Positions 1 through 5,990 of a DNA stretch of 6,376 nt are shown one piece after another. Within the stretch, counting starts at the first letter, position 1; each line of letters starts with the position of its first letter. The notes beneath the pieces were generated by a model, which did not search any database, was not told the origin of the DNA, and worked only from the letters and a program-made list of their open reading frames with translations. Both the position numbers and the translations under genes were made by a program. Origin of the DNA: Bacteroidota bacterium (GTDB lineage: Bacteria > Bacteroidota > Bacteroidia > Bacteroidales > UBA1556); the NCBI GenBank assembly GCA_003648395.1, contig QMPB01000279.1, positions 1 through 6,376 on the forward strand. Reading direction: 5' to 3'.

Positions 1-2
1 AT

Positions 3-2177
3 TGCAAAGTTAACAATGGATGTACTTCTGTACCCGTATCTAGCACTGCAATAGTTATAGCAGTTAATTCCGCACCAACTATAACTGCCCAAACAAGTGG
101 AATAGATGTCTGTGAGAATAGTGCTGCCGCTTTTAGTACAACGTATTCAGGAACAGCGCCTATTACATATCAATGGTTTTTTGGGGTTGATACTGTTTCA
201 TCTGCAAATAATAACGCTTATACCATAAGTAGTGTAAGTACTTCCGATGCAGGAAGCTATTATTGTATCGCTTCAAATTCTTGTGGTAATGAAAGTTCCA
301 ATATTATTCCATTGTCGGTTAAAACTATACCTAGCATTATTTCTCAATCTTCAGATGACACCATTTGTGAAGGCTTGAATGAGGTTTTTCAAGTAACTGT
401 AAATGGCACAAATCCAATTAGTTATCAATGGTATAAAAGCAATACAATAATACCAACGGGAGTTAGTCCTTATTTAAGTATTGTTTCTGCTGATTTGAAT
501 GATGTTGGAAGCTACCATGTAGTTGCAACCAATATTTGTGGAAATGTTCAATCTATAGATGCAAATTTATCTGTAAATAGTGCTGCAAGCATTATTAGCC
601 AATCTAGTGATTCGTCTCGATGTGAAGGAGAGACAATGACTTTTAATGTGAATGCCACTGGTACAGAGCCTTTACAATATCAATGGTATAAAGGAAATGC
701 TATATTGTCAGGAGCTAATACTAATTCGTATTCAATAAATCCAGTTAATGTTTCTGATGCTGCTTATTATCATATCAGTGTGTCAAATATATGTAATTCT
801 ACAACAAGTAATAATACACTATTAAGTGTTCATTCAAATCCAGTTGTGAATTTAGGAAATGATACCACATTCTGTGATGGAGGCCTTACTCAATTAACAG
901 CAGGCTATGGCTATTTGTGCCAATGGAGTAATGGTTCATTTAATAATCAAATTGATGTTACTAGTACAGGTTCGTATTTTGTAAATGTTACTGATCAATA
1001 TGGTTGTAGTGGTATTTCTGATACCATTAATGTTAATGTTGTTCTGCCATATGCCGATCAAGAACTTTGTATGGTAAGTGTTGATTCCGCTACCAACAAG
1101 AACATTCTAATCTGGGAGAAAGCAGCAGGGCAGGGAATTAGTTATTTTAATTTATACAAAGAATCGGCTGTCTCTAATGTATGGAATTTACTTGGAAATA
1201 TTAGTTACGATAGTTTAAGTATATTTATCGATAATACTTCTACACCAAATACTAAACCTGAACGCTATTCAATGACTGCTGTTGATAGTTGTGGAAATGA
1301 GTCTGCAAGAAGTATTGCTCATAGAACTATGCACTTAACTGTAAATGCTGGACAAAATTCAAATGATTGGAATTTAATTTGGAATGCTTATGAAGGTTTC
1401 CAAGCTGCAACTTACAGAATTTATAGAGCTGATTCTTCTTTGAACTTCATAAAAATTGATTCTATCGCAGGTAGTTCTTCTTATACATATTTATTTACAG
1501 ATTATGGAGCGCCATCAGGTCCATTATATTATGCTATTGAGATAGTAAATCCTAATGGAAGTTGTGGCCCAACAAAAGCTAATACTAATTACAACACTTC
1601 TAGATCTAATACTGCTAATAATGGCACAGCTCCAAATGTGGTTTTATATCCAGACTTTACTGCTGATGTAACAACAGGATATGTACCTATGGTGGTTGCT
1701 TTTACTGATTTAACAATCAATGGAGATGTTGATTCGTATTTTTGGAGTTTTGGAGATGGAGATGTAAGTACTGATAAAGATCCTGTTCACCAATATATTT
1801 CAGCAGGAGTATATCAAGTTGCATTATCTGTTACAAATCAATATGGAACGGAGTATATTACTAAAGATAGTTATATTGATGTTCTTCCTAATGGAATTGT
1901 AAATATCCAAGATAATTTTGATGTTAAGGTATTTCCTAATCCTTATAAAGGTCAAACAAATATTGCTTATACATTGAATAATCGTACAAATGTGAAAATT
2001 GAAGTATATAGCAGCTTAGGTAAATTAGTTAGCGTTATTGTTGACGATAATCAAAAGGCTGGTTTATATAAGTATAAATTTAGTGCAAGGAATTTGGGCT
2101 ATTCCCAAGGAGTCTACTACTTAAAAATGACTCTTGATAATGAAGTTATTACTAAACGAATTATTGAAGTAAAATAG
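3..2177 (+). CDS. Large secreted multi-domain protein with Ig-like, Fn3-like and PKD modules and a T9SS sorting domain (5' partial)
   Basis: The frame is open from the left edge with no stop, so the gene starts outside the window; the TTG at 312 lies inside a repeat module and is not a real start. At least 724 residues are present. Three tandem Ig-like modules (about 66-311, 312-575, 576-830) share a Cys-Glu near the start, a YQW(Y/F) core and a late G/A-xYY or GSY motif followed by a second Cys. A related module (831-1045) contains LGNDTTFCDGG. Two Fn3-like stretches follow (about 1056-1610), with FNLYKE and YRIYRAD strands. A PKD domain (about 1650-1883) carries FWSFGDG. The last 84 residues (from 1923) begin VKVFPNP and end KRIIEVK, which is the form of a type A T9SS C-terminal sorting domain. 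In that family this domain sends the protein across the outer membrane and is then cleaved for surface attachment or release. A role as an adhesin or surface protein is inferred; no catalytic domain is visible in the part seen. Confidence 0.9.
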   Translation, partial: CKVNNGCTSVPVSSTAIVIAVNSAPTITAQTSGIDVCENSAAAFSTTYSGTAPITYQWFFGVDTVSSANNNAYTISSVSTSDAGSYYCIASNSCGNESSNIIPLSVKTIPSIISQSSDDTICEGLNEVFQVTVNGTNPISYQWYKSNTIIPTGVSPYLSIVSADLNDVGSYHVVATNICGNVQSIDANLSVNSAASIISQSSDSSRCEGETMTFNVNATGTEPLQYQWYKGNAILSGANTNSYSINPVNVSDAAYYHISVSNICNSTTSNNTLLSVHSNPVVNLGNDTTFCDGGLTQLTAGYGYLCQWSNGSFNNQIDVTSTGSYFVNVTDQYGCSGISDTINVNVVLPYADQELCMVSVDSATNKNILIWEKAAGQGISYFNLYKESAVSNVWNLLGNISYDSLSIFIDNTSTPNTKPERYSMTAVDSCGNESARSIAHRTMHLTVNAGQNSNDWNLIWNAYEGFQAATYRIYRADSSLNFIKIDSIAGSSSYTYLFTDYGAPSGPLYYAIEIVNPNGSCGPTKANTNYNTSRSNTANNGTAPNVVLYPDFTADVTTGYVPMVVAFTDLTINGDVDSYFWSFGDGDVSTDKDPVHQYISAGVYQVALSVTNQYGTEYITKDSYIDVLPNGIVNIQDNFDVKVFPNPYKGQTNIAYTLNNRTNVKIEVYSSLGKLVSVIVDDNQKAGLYKYKFSARNLGYSQGVYYLKMTLDNEVITKRIIEVK
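66..830 (+). repeat. Three tandem Ig-like modules of about 85 residues
   Basis: Module starts at about 66, 312 and 576 give a period of roughly 250-265 bases. Conserved points are the Cys-Glu after an SQSS-like stretch (modules 2 and 3), the YQW(Y/F) core, the GSYY/GSYH/AAYYH strand, and an ICxN or SCGN end before LSV. The modules are diverged at DNA level, so this is an old duplication rather than a recent slippage tract. The array probably continues beyond the left edge. Confidence 0.7.
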
Positions 2178-2192
2178 ATTAGTTAAACTGTA

Positions 2193-2235
2193 TTCAAAGC
2201 AAAAGCCCAATAATATATTGGGCTTTTGCTTTGAA
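2193..2235 (+). terminator. Strong intrinsic terminator hairpin after the T9SS protein gene
   Basis: It is a perfect inverted repeat with 19-bp arms, 2193-2211 and 2217-2235, and a 5-nt loop (2212-2216). It lies 15 nt after the TAG stop at 2175-2177. The stem includes an AAAAGCCC/GGGCTTTT core, so an A-tract and a T-tract lie inside the stem and it could work in both directions. There is no long separate T-run after the stem. Confidence 0.8.
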
Positions 2236-2345
2236 ATATGAATTCTTATAATAATGAGCAATACTTAATTCAATTTATGATACTGGTCTAAAAATGGAGT
2301 TTTTTATAAAACTCTTTGTTGTTAATATCTTTTTTTCAATCTTAA

Positions 2346-2511
2346 TTATACTGAGCCGACATAGAAATTTGTAATATTAAACGCATCTTTTGCACCTAAT
2401 TCTTCTTTATAATTTATTTCCGTAGCTACGGCTATGCAAAGAAATTATGCATCGACTAGGCACAAAATAAGCTATTTACTAAATACAATTTTCTATCACG
2501 GCTCAGTATAA
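2346..2511. repeat. 166-bp imperfect palindrome with 13-bp terminal inverted repeats, MITE-like
   Basis: The ends are a perfect inverted repeat: TTATACTGAGCCG at 2346-2358 and its reverse complement at 2499-2511. Pairing continues inward with ATAGAA (2361-2366) against 2491-2496, TTGTA (2369-2373) against 2484-2488, and interrupted matches down to a perfect 12-nt palindrome CCGTAGCTACGG at 2420-2431 near the centre. Almost the whole segment could fold into one long interrupted hairpin. It contains no ORF. The ends can be read as TA plus CTGAGCCG, which would fit a TA target duplication as made by IS630/Tc1-type transposases, but this is inference. The word CAAT lies near both sides (2337-2340, 2512-2515), though not symmetrically. 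It sits between two convergent genes, where it could also act as a transcription stop for the helicase gene, which has no other clear terminator. Confidence 0.65.
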
Positions 2512-2592
2512 CAATGAGTTAACAGCTGTTGCGAATTTATATCTACATAAATTTTTTTTCTAAAATAGGTTCATTTATTCTCAACTCAAATA

Positions 2593-3885
2593 CTACTTGT
2601 TTCTTGTATTATTTCCAGATTGATTATTTCTTGATGTTTTGTATTTATTATTTTTCCATTTGCCATTATTCTTGTTTCCTCCTTTTGAATACCTCTTTTG
2701 AAAGTTTCCTTTCTTATTAGTATTATTACTATTTCTAGCTTTAAAATCAGGAGCTTCCCCAAGTTCCTTAGGTAACTCTTCTTTTGGAACCTTTCGTTCA
2801 ATAAGCCGCTCAATGCGAATCATTTTATACGCATCATCTTTGTTTACAAGAGTAATAGCCTCGCCTTTAGTTTCAGCTCTAGCAGTTCTGCCAATTCTAT
2901 GTACGTAGTCTTCTGCATCATTTGGTACATCAAAGTTTAACACTAAATTAATATCTTTAATGTCAATTCCTCTGCTTAGCACATCTGTGGCTACTAAAAC
3001 ACGTGTTCTTTTAGATTTAAAACCAAGCAATACTTCTTCTCTATCTTTTTGTTCTAAATCTGAAGAAATAGCTTTTGCTTCAACTTTTTTAAACCTCAGT
3101 TCTCTACTTACGTCTGATACTTTCTTTTTTGTAGAAGTAAAAATTAATATACTATGATAATCTTTTCTATTATTAATAATATCTAATATCAATGGTATTT
3201 TTTGAGTATCATACACTTCATATTTCAATTGCTTAACACCTTCAGCAGGTTTTGATATTGCTATCTTTATTTCAAAGTGATTATGAAGCAGTTGTTTTGC
3301 AAGTTTATGAATTTGTTGAGGCATAGTTGCGCTAAACATAATATTTTGTCTTTTTTCTGGCAAATATTTCATAATGATTTTTATATCATCATAAAAACCC
3401 ATATCTAACATCCTGTCAGATTCATCAAGAATGAAATGCTGAAGCTGTGATAGGTCCATATATCCCATATTCAAATGAGAAATAAGTTTGCCCGGAGTGG
3501 CAACAATAATGTTTACTCCATTTTCTAGGGCAGACCTTTGGTCGTTAAACTCTGCACCATCACCACCACCATATAATGCAATACTAGAAGCATCTGCATA
3601 ATATGCAAAGCCTTGTACTTGTTGGTCAATCTGCTGTGCTAACTCACGAGTAGGTACTATTACCATGGTGTTAATATGGTCGGAAGGTTTTTCTGCTAAC
3701 TTATTTAAAATAGGTAACATAAAAGCCGCTGTTTTACCAGTTCCAGTTTGTGCTGTAGCAAGTAAATCTGTTCCTTCAATAATCTTTGGGATTGCTTGTT
3801 CTTGAATTGGTGTAGGCTTCTTAAAGCCGGTATAGTATAAAGCATCTGCTATGCTTGGGTGAAAATTAAAATCATCAAATGTCAT
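2593..3885 (-). CDS. RhlE-like DEAD-box ATP-dependent RNA helicase
   Basis: The 430-residue protein has all the helicase motifs in order: Q motif GFKKPTPIQ (20-28), motif I AQTGTGKT (45-52), Ia PTRELA (78-83), GGG (106-108), Ib TPGKL (130-134), motif II DESD (154-157), III SAT (185-187), IV region IFTSTKK (248-254), V ATDVLSRGID (299-308) and VI HRIGRTAR (329-336). Length and motif wording fit the RhlE group, whose members unwind short RNA duplexes using ATP, for example in ribosome assembly, cold adaptation or RNA decay. Motif II has Ser (TCT) in place of the usual Ala, one base from GCT; the acidic residues are kept, so ATPase activity is likely retained. Residues from about 383 on form a low-complexity tail rich in Asn, Lys, Gly and Arg, typical of RNA-binding tails in these helicases. 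The ATG at 3885 is well supported because the Q motif follows at the normal distance and a -7 promoter box lies just upstream. It appears to be transcribed alone. Confidence 0.95.
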   Translation of the reverse strand: MTFDDFNFHPSIADALYYTGFKKPTPIQEQAIPKIIEGTDLLATAQTGTGKTAAFMLPILNKLAEKPSDHINTMVIVPTRELAQQIDQQVQGFAYYADASSIALYGGGDGAEFNDQRSALENGVNIIVATPGKLISHLNMGYMDLSQLQHFILDESDRMLDMGFYDDIKIIMKYLPEKRQNIMFSATMPQQIHKLAKQLLHNHFEIKIAISKPAEGVKQLKYEVYDTQKIPLILDIINNRKDYHSILIFTSTKKKVSDVSRELRFKKVEAKAISSDLEQKDREEVLLGFKSKRTRVLVATDVLSRGIDIKDINLVLNFDVPNDAEDYVHRIGRTARAETKGEAITLVNKDDAYKMIRIERLIERKVPKEELPKELGEAPDFKARNSNNTNKKGNFQKRYSKGGNKNNGKWKNNKYKTSRNNQSGNNTRNK

Positions 3886-3902
3886 ATAGTAATTATTTTT
3901 AG

Positions 3903-3910
3903 CAAAGATA
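3903..3910 (-). promoter_or_regulatory. Bacteroidota-type -7 box upstream of the helicase gene
   Basis: On the minus strand the bases read TATCTTTG, an exact match to TAnnTTTG, the -7 element known from Bacteroidota. It ends 17 nt before the helicase ATG (3885), which would leave a leader of roughly 10 nt. No TTTG or TTG is found about 20 nt further upstream, so the -33 element is weak or missing. The same 8-mer precedes the next minus-strand gene. Confidence 0.5.
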
Positions 3911-3934
3911 GGGAATATTGTGGTATTTATTAAT

Positions 3935-3959
3935 AAATTGAAATCTCAAGTTTCAAATT
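3935..3959 (-). terminator. Weak AT-rich hairpin downstream of the 376-aa gene
   Basis: Arms 3935-3943 and 3951-3959 pair over 9 positions with one mismatch around a 7-nt loop. On the minus strand the stem is followed by TTATTAATAAA rather than a clean T-run. It lies 30 nt beyond the stop of the 376-aa gene and about 25 nt upstream of the helicase -7 box. It could be a weak terminator or a protein-binding site for the helicase promoter; its composition alone could produce it by chance. Confidence 0.3.
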
Positions 3960-3988
3960 AGTATTTCTCACATTGAATATTTAGAATA

Positions 3989-5119
3989 TTAAGCGCTAAG
4001 GATATTAATAACAGGCCTAAACGATCTGCGAATAAGAGTCCATTCATCGGGATATTTCTCGCATAGAGATTGAATTTTCTTCTTATGTTTTTTAAGTGCA
4101 TCGCTAATTGCAGGTGCAGAAATAGGAGAGGGCATAGCTTGTCCAATATTGCTTCCGCTAAGATTAGCTCCATTAGATTGTACCTTATTTGCTGCATTTT
4201 CTAACCTATTAAGCATTTGAATGGTTTTAATATATCTGGAGTCTTCAATAGCTTCAATTCCTGTATTTACACTAGTCTCTTTTTCCTTATTAAAAAATGG
4301 TTTCAGATAATAATCTTCCACCTTTAAAAGACCTCCTTCAATAGTATTTTGCACTCTGTAAGCCATACTTATACTTGATTTTGCCGCATCTTCTAATTGA
4401 CTAAGTTCACCATCAAAATTTTGTATATAATCTTGGGCTTCTTGTGTTAATTGCAAGTGTAGATTAAGCTTTTCAGCCTCATTTTGTAATAAGTGATAGA
4501 TGTATTTTTCCAATTGCGATTTCACCTTCTTTTCTCTTACTTGAGATTCTATTTTTAGTTTCTTAAGCTGAGAACCAAGTATGTTATTATCATTTCTTAA
4601 TTGATTATTTACTTCCTCAAATTCACTTCTTTGCTGATGATATATATCGAAACTGCGCTTAATAAAGGAAGAAATAATACTTTTATGTTCTGTATTGAAG
4701 TTATTGTCAAGTTTCTTTAATCCAAAATTACTTGCATTGGGTTTGAAATATATATATAGTAAGTCTGATTTATTATCCCACTTGTTTACAATTCTTATTA
4801 GTAGAATATAGTGCTTATATTCATCAAATACTTCTTTTTGAATATTTGTTGATTTAGAAACTATCTCAAAAGGGATATCATCTTCTTCTACCCATTCAAT
4901 TTTTATTTCACTTTGCCTAAGTTTATTAATATCCGAAGATAAATTATGTGTATCAACAATTCTTAGCTTCTTATCGCTATTACTTAGTTTAATTGCTTTA
5001 ATCTCTTTGTAAATAGGGTGGTGGAAGAAAGCAAAAGCTCTATTGAAACCAGGGACTAGTTTTATGCTCATTTGTAGATGAGACAATACTTCTACCTGAT
5101 TTATAAACTGTTGATTCAT
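3989..5119 (-). CDS. Uncharacterised 376-residue protein with coiled coil and possible regulatory architecture
   Basis: I do not recognise the family. From the ATG at 5119 the protein is 376 residues. Residues 1-150 look like a mixed alpha/beta domain, with strands such as EIKIEWVEE and HYILLIRIV followed by DLLYIYFKP, which could be a PAS/GAF-like sensor fold (inference). Residues about 150-212 are charged and helical with Leu/Ile spacing of a coiled coil (NNQLRNDNNILGSQLKKLKI). Residues about 217-275 (LQLTQEAQDYIQ, GELSQLEDA, then KVEDYYL) faintly resemble the helical lid of sigma-54 activator AAA+ domains, but no Walker motifs are present. A Ser/Gly/Ala/Pro-rich linker (about 314-338) leads to a basic C-terminus (ALKKHKKKIQ to the end) that could bind nucleic acid. 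No signal peptide or membrane segment is seen. A longer reading from a TTG at 5158 is unlikely because that codon lies inside the promoter -7 box. The TTAAG-rich region upstream suggests strong regulation, possibly by the protein itself. Confidence 0.8.
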   Translation of the reverse strand: MNQQFINQVEVLSHLQMSIKLVPGFNRAFAFFHHPIYKEIKAIKLSNSDKKLRIVDTHNLSSDINKLRQSEIKIEWVEEDDIPFEIVSKSTNIQKEVFDEYKHYILLIRIVNKWDNKSDLLYIYFKPNASNFGLKKLDNNFNTEHKSIISSFIKRSFDIYHQQRSEFEEVNNQLRNDNNILGSQLKKLKIESQVREKKVKSQLEKYIYHLLQNEAEKLNLHLQLTQEAQDYIQNFDGELSQLEDAAKSSISMAYRVQNTIEGGLLKVEDYYLKPFFNKEKETSVNTGIEAIEDSRYIKTIQMLNRLENAANKVQSNGANLSGSNIGQAMPSPISAPAISDALKKHKKKIQSLCEKYPDEWTLIRRSFRPVINILSA

Positions 5120-5155
5120 TTTCGACTTTTGTAAATACCCTATGATAATTGCGTA

Positions 5156-5186
5156 CAAAGATATAATAATATTAAGCTTATAGCAA
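5156..5186 (-). promoter_or_regulatory. Bacteroidota-type promoter of the 376-aa gene
   Basis: On the minus strand a TTG at 5186-5184 is followed after 20 nt by TATCTTTG at 5163-5156, an exact TAnnTTTG -7 box. This spacing suits the -33/-7 promoter pattern known from Bacteroidota. The expected transcription start is about 5150, giving a leader of roughly 30 nt to the ATG at 5119. A TTAAG/AAGCTT word (5172-5179) lies in the spacer between the two boxes, so a protein bound there would block the polymerase. Confidence 0.6.
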
Positions 5187-5288
5187 GAAAAACTTAATAA
5201 AACTTAAGTAAATATTAAGTAAAATTTTTATTCTTAAGTTCAAATTAAGTAGCTTAAATTTGATATTAAGCACTCTGTTATTGCTTAA
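5172..5288. promoter_or_regulatory. Cluster of TTAAG/CTTAA words, candidate multi-site operator in a divergent promoter region
   Basis: Nine TTAAG or CTTAA words start at 5172, 5193, 5203, 5215, 5233, 5245, 5253, 5266 and 5284; two are the full palindrome CTTAAG (5203, 5233). Two more lie at 5380 and 5390, the last touching the ATG of the plus-strand gene. By base composition about one would be expected in the whole 236-bp stretch. Two 19-mers, 5203-5221 and 5233-5251, match at 16 of 19 positions, with starts 30 bp apart, each being CTTAAG plus ATTAAGTA or a close form. A third, looser pair is at 5253-5270. Most spacings are 8-13 or 18-21 bp, so many sites fall on a similar face of the helix. 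The cluster begins within the promoter of the 376-aa gene. A DNA-binding regulator of one or both divergent genes is the simplest reading. Confidence 0.5.
5255..5262 (+). promoter_or_regulatory. Possible -7 box for the plus-strand 197-aa gene
   Basis: The plus strand reads TAAATTTG, which fits TAnnTTTG, 132 nt before the ATG at 5395. There is no TTTG about 20 nt upstream, so support is weak. It overlaps a CTTAA word of the cluster, so it would be subject to the same binding protein. No better plus-strand match was found between 5263 and 5394. Confidence 0.25.
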
Positions 5289-5394
5289 ATTCCTTGCTAT
5301 ATCATGCCTTGAGATGTATTTCTGCATCTTGATATTTAGAAATATAGCACAGTATTAATTTCAATAATTAACTAACAATTTAAGCATAATTAAG

Positions 5395-5988
5395 ATGGTA
5401 GAACTGCGATTAAGTGTAAAAGATCAGTTTATTGAATTGGGTAACAAATTCTTTAATATAAAAAATGTAGAGTGGAGTAATTCCTATGATTTAGGGTATG
5501 AATCATCAACCACGGATCCTATAAATAAGTACTTTATTGAGGGAGAAGAAAGAGTAAATGAGTTTTATGATTCTTTACTTTCATTATTAAGTCAATTAAT
5601 TGCTTTCTTAAATTTCAAATCACAGAATAAAAATATAAAAAGCAGAGCAATAAACCAGAAAATTAATAATTATTCAAATGGGCATTCATTAAATAGTACT
5701 TTTATTTATAGAAAATATAAAGGGAGTGATTTGTGTAATTCATCAGCACAGTATAATGTTAGTAGATCTCTGATTCAGAAGTTAAATAATGAATTAGCAA
5801 AGACTAATATATCAAATCGAGATTCACTTTCTCAATTGAAGACAAAGAGTAAACCTAAGAACCAATTACGTTCATGTAAATCTATTGATAATAAAGCTGC
5901 TGTGAATAGATTGAATACCTTTATTTATAGCATAAAAAAATGGGATATAAAGTTGCCTTTAATACCCCATTTTCTAAATATTAATTAG
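5395..5988 (+). CDS. Hypothetical protein of 197 residues
   Basis: I do not recognise this protein. The ATG at 5395 is the first start after an in-frame TAA at 5365-5367, and the frame is open to TAG at 5986-5988. Residues 1-56 are mixed and acidic. Residues 57-74 form a Leu-rich helix (FYDSLLSLLSQLIAFLNF) that is too short and polar to be a sure membrane segment. The remainder is rich in Asn, Ser and Lys with a net basic charge. Two Cys (114 and 161) are present, with no CxxC motif. No signal peptide is seen. It is transcribed away from the 376-aa gene across the TTAAG cluster and faces the aminopeptidase remnant, with the two stops 2 nt apart. A hairpin within its last codons could stop its own transcript early. 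It may be a lineage-restricted protein; I cannot assign a role. Confidence 0.6.
   Translation: MVELRLSVKDQFIELGNKFFNIKNVEWSNSYDLGYESSTTDPINKYFIEGEERVNEFYDSLLSLLSQLIAFLNFKSQNKNIKSRAINQKINNYSNGHSLNSTFIYRKYKGSDLCNSSAQYNVSRSLIQKLNNELAKTNISNRDSLSQLKTKSKPKNQLRSCKSIDNKAAVNRLNTFIYSIKKWDIKLPLIPHFLNIN
5937..5973 (-). terminator. Hairpin terminator for the aminopeptidase gene, inside the end of the facing gene
   Basis: The left arm 5937-5952 pairs with 5957-5973 around the loop TTGC, with one bulged base (5962) and one A-C mismatch (5945/5965). The core is TGGG against CCCA. On the minus strand the stem is followed by an unbroken T-run (complement of A at 5934-5940), as expected for an intrinsic terminator, 18 nt after the aminopeptidase stop (5993-5991). 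On the plus strand it ends in TTTTCT but lies before the stop codon of the 197-aa gene. Confidence 0.6.
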
Positions 5989-5990
5989 AT

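Noticed and set aside
312..314. TTG as the start of the first gene
   Set aside because: The frame is open back to the window edge and codes for another complete Ig-like module upstream, so this TTG is internal.
2297..2314. Small hairpin with 7-bp arms GAGTTTT/AAAACTC
   Set aside because: It is short, AT-rich and 120 nt beyond the first gene, which already has a much stronger terminator; chance is a sufficient explanation.
2529..2720. Plus-strand 63-residue frame
   Set aside because: It is antisense to the low-complexity C-terminal tail of the helicase and has a biased Phe/Tyr-rich composition produced by A-rich codons on the other strand.
2586..2813. Minus-strand 75-residue frame
   Set aside because: It overlaps the end of the helicase in another frame and has no family features.
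2960..3157. Plus-strand 65-residue frame
   Set aside because: It is antisense to the conserved helicase core (motifs IV-V) and is a shadow.
3976..3990. Inverted repeat AATATT-TAG-AATATT at the end of the 376-aa gene
   Set aside because: The arms are 6 bp of pure A/T in a very AT-rich region and overlap the stop codon; no support for a function.
3958..4197. Minus-strand 79-residue frame
   Set aside because: It lies out of frame over the 3' end of the 376-aa gene and shows no independent support.
5172..5288. CRISPR-like array in the divergent region
   Set aside because: The repeated words are only 5-6 nt (19 nt at most) with irregular spacing and no spacer-like unique units.
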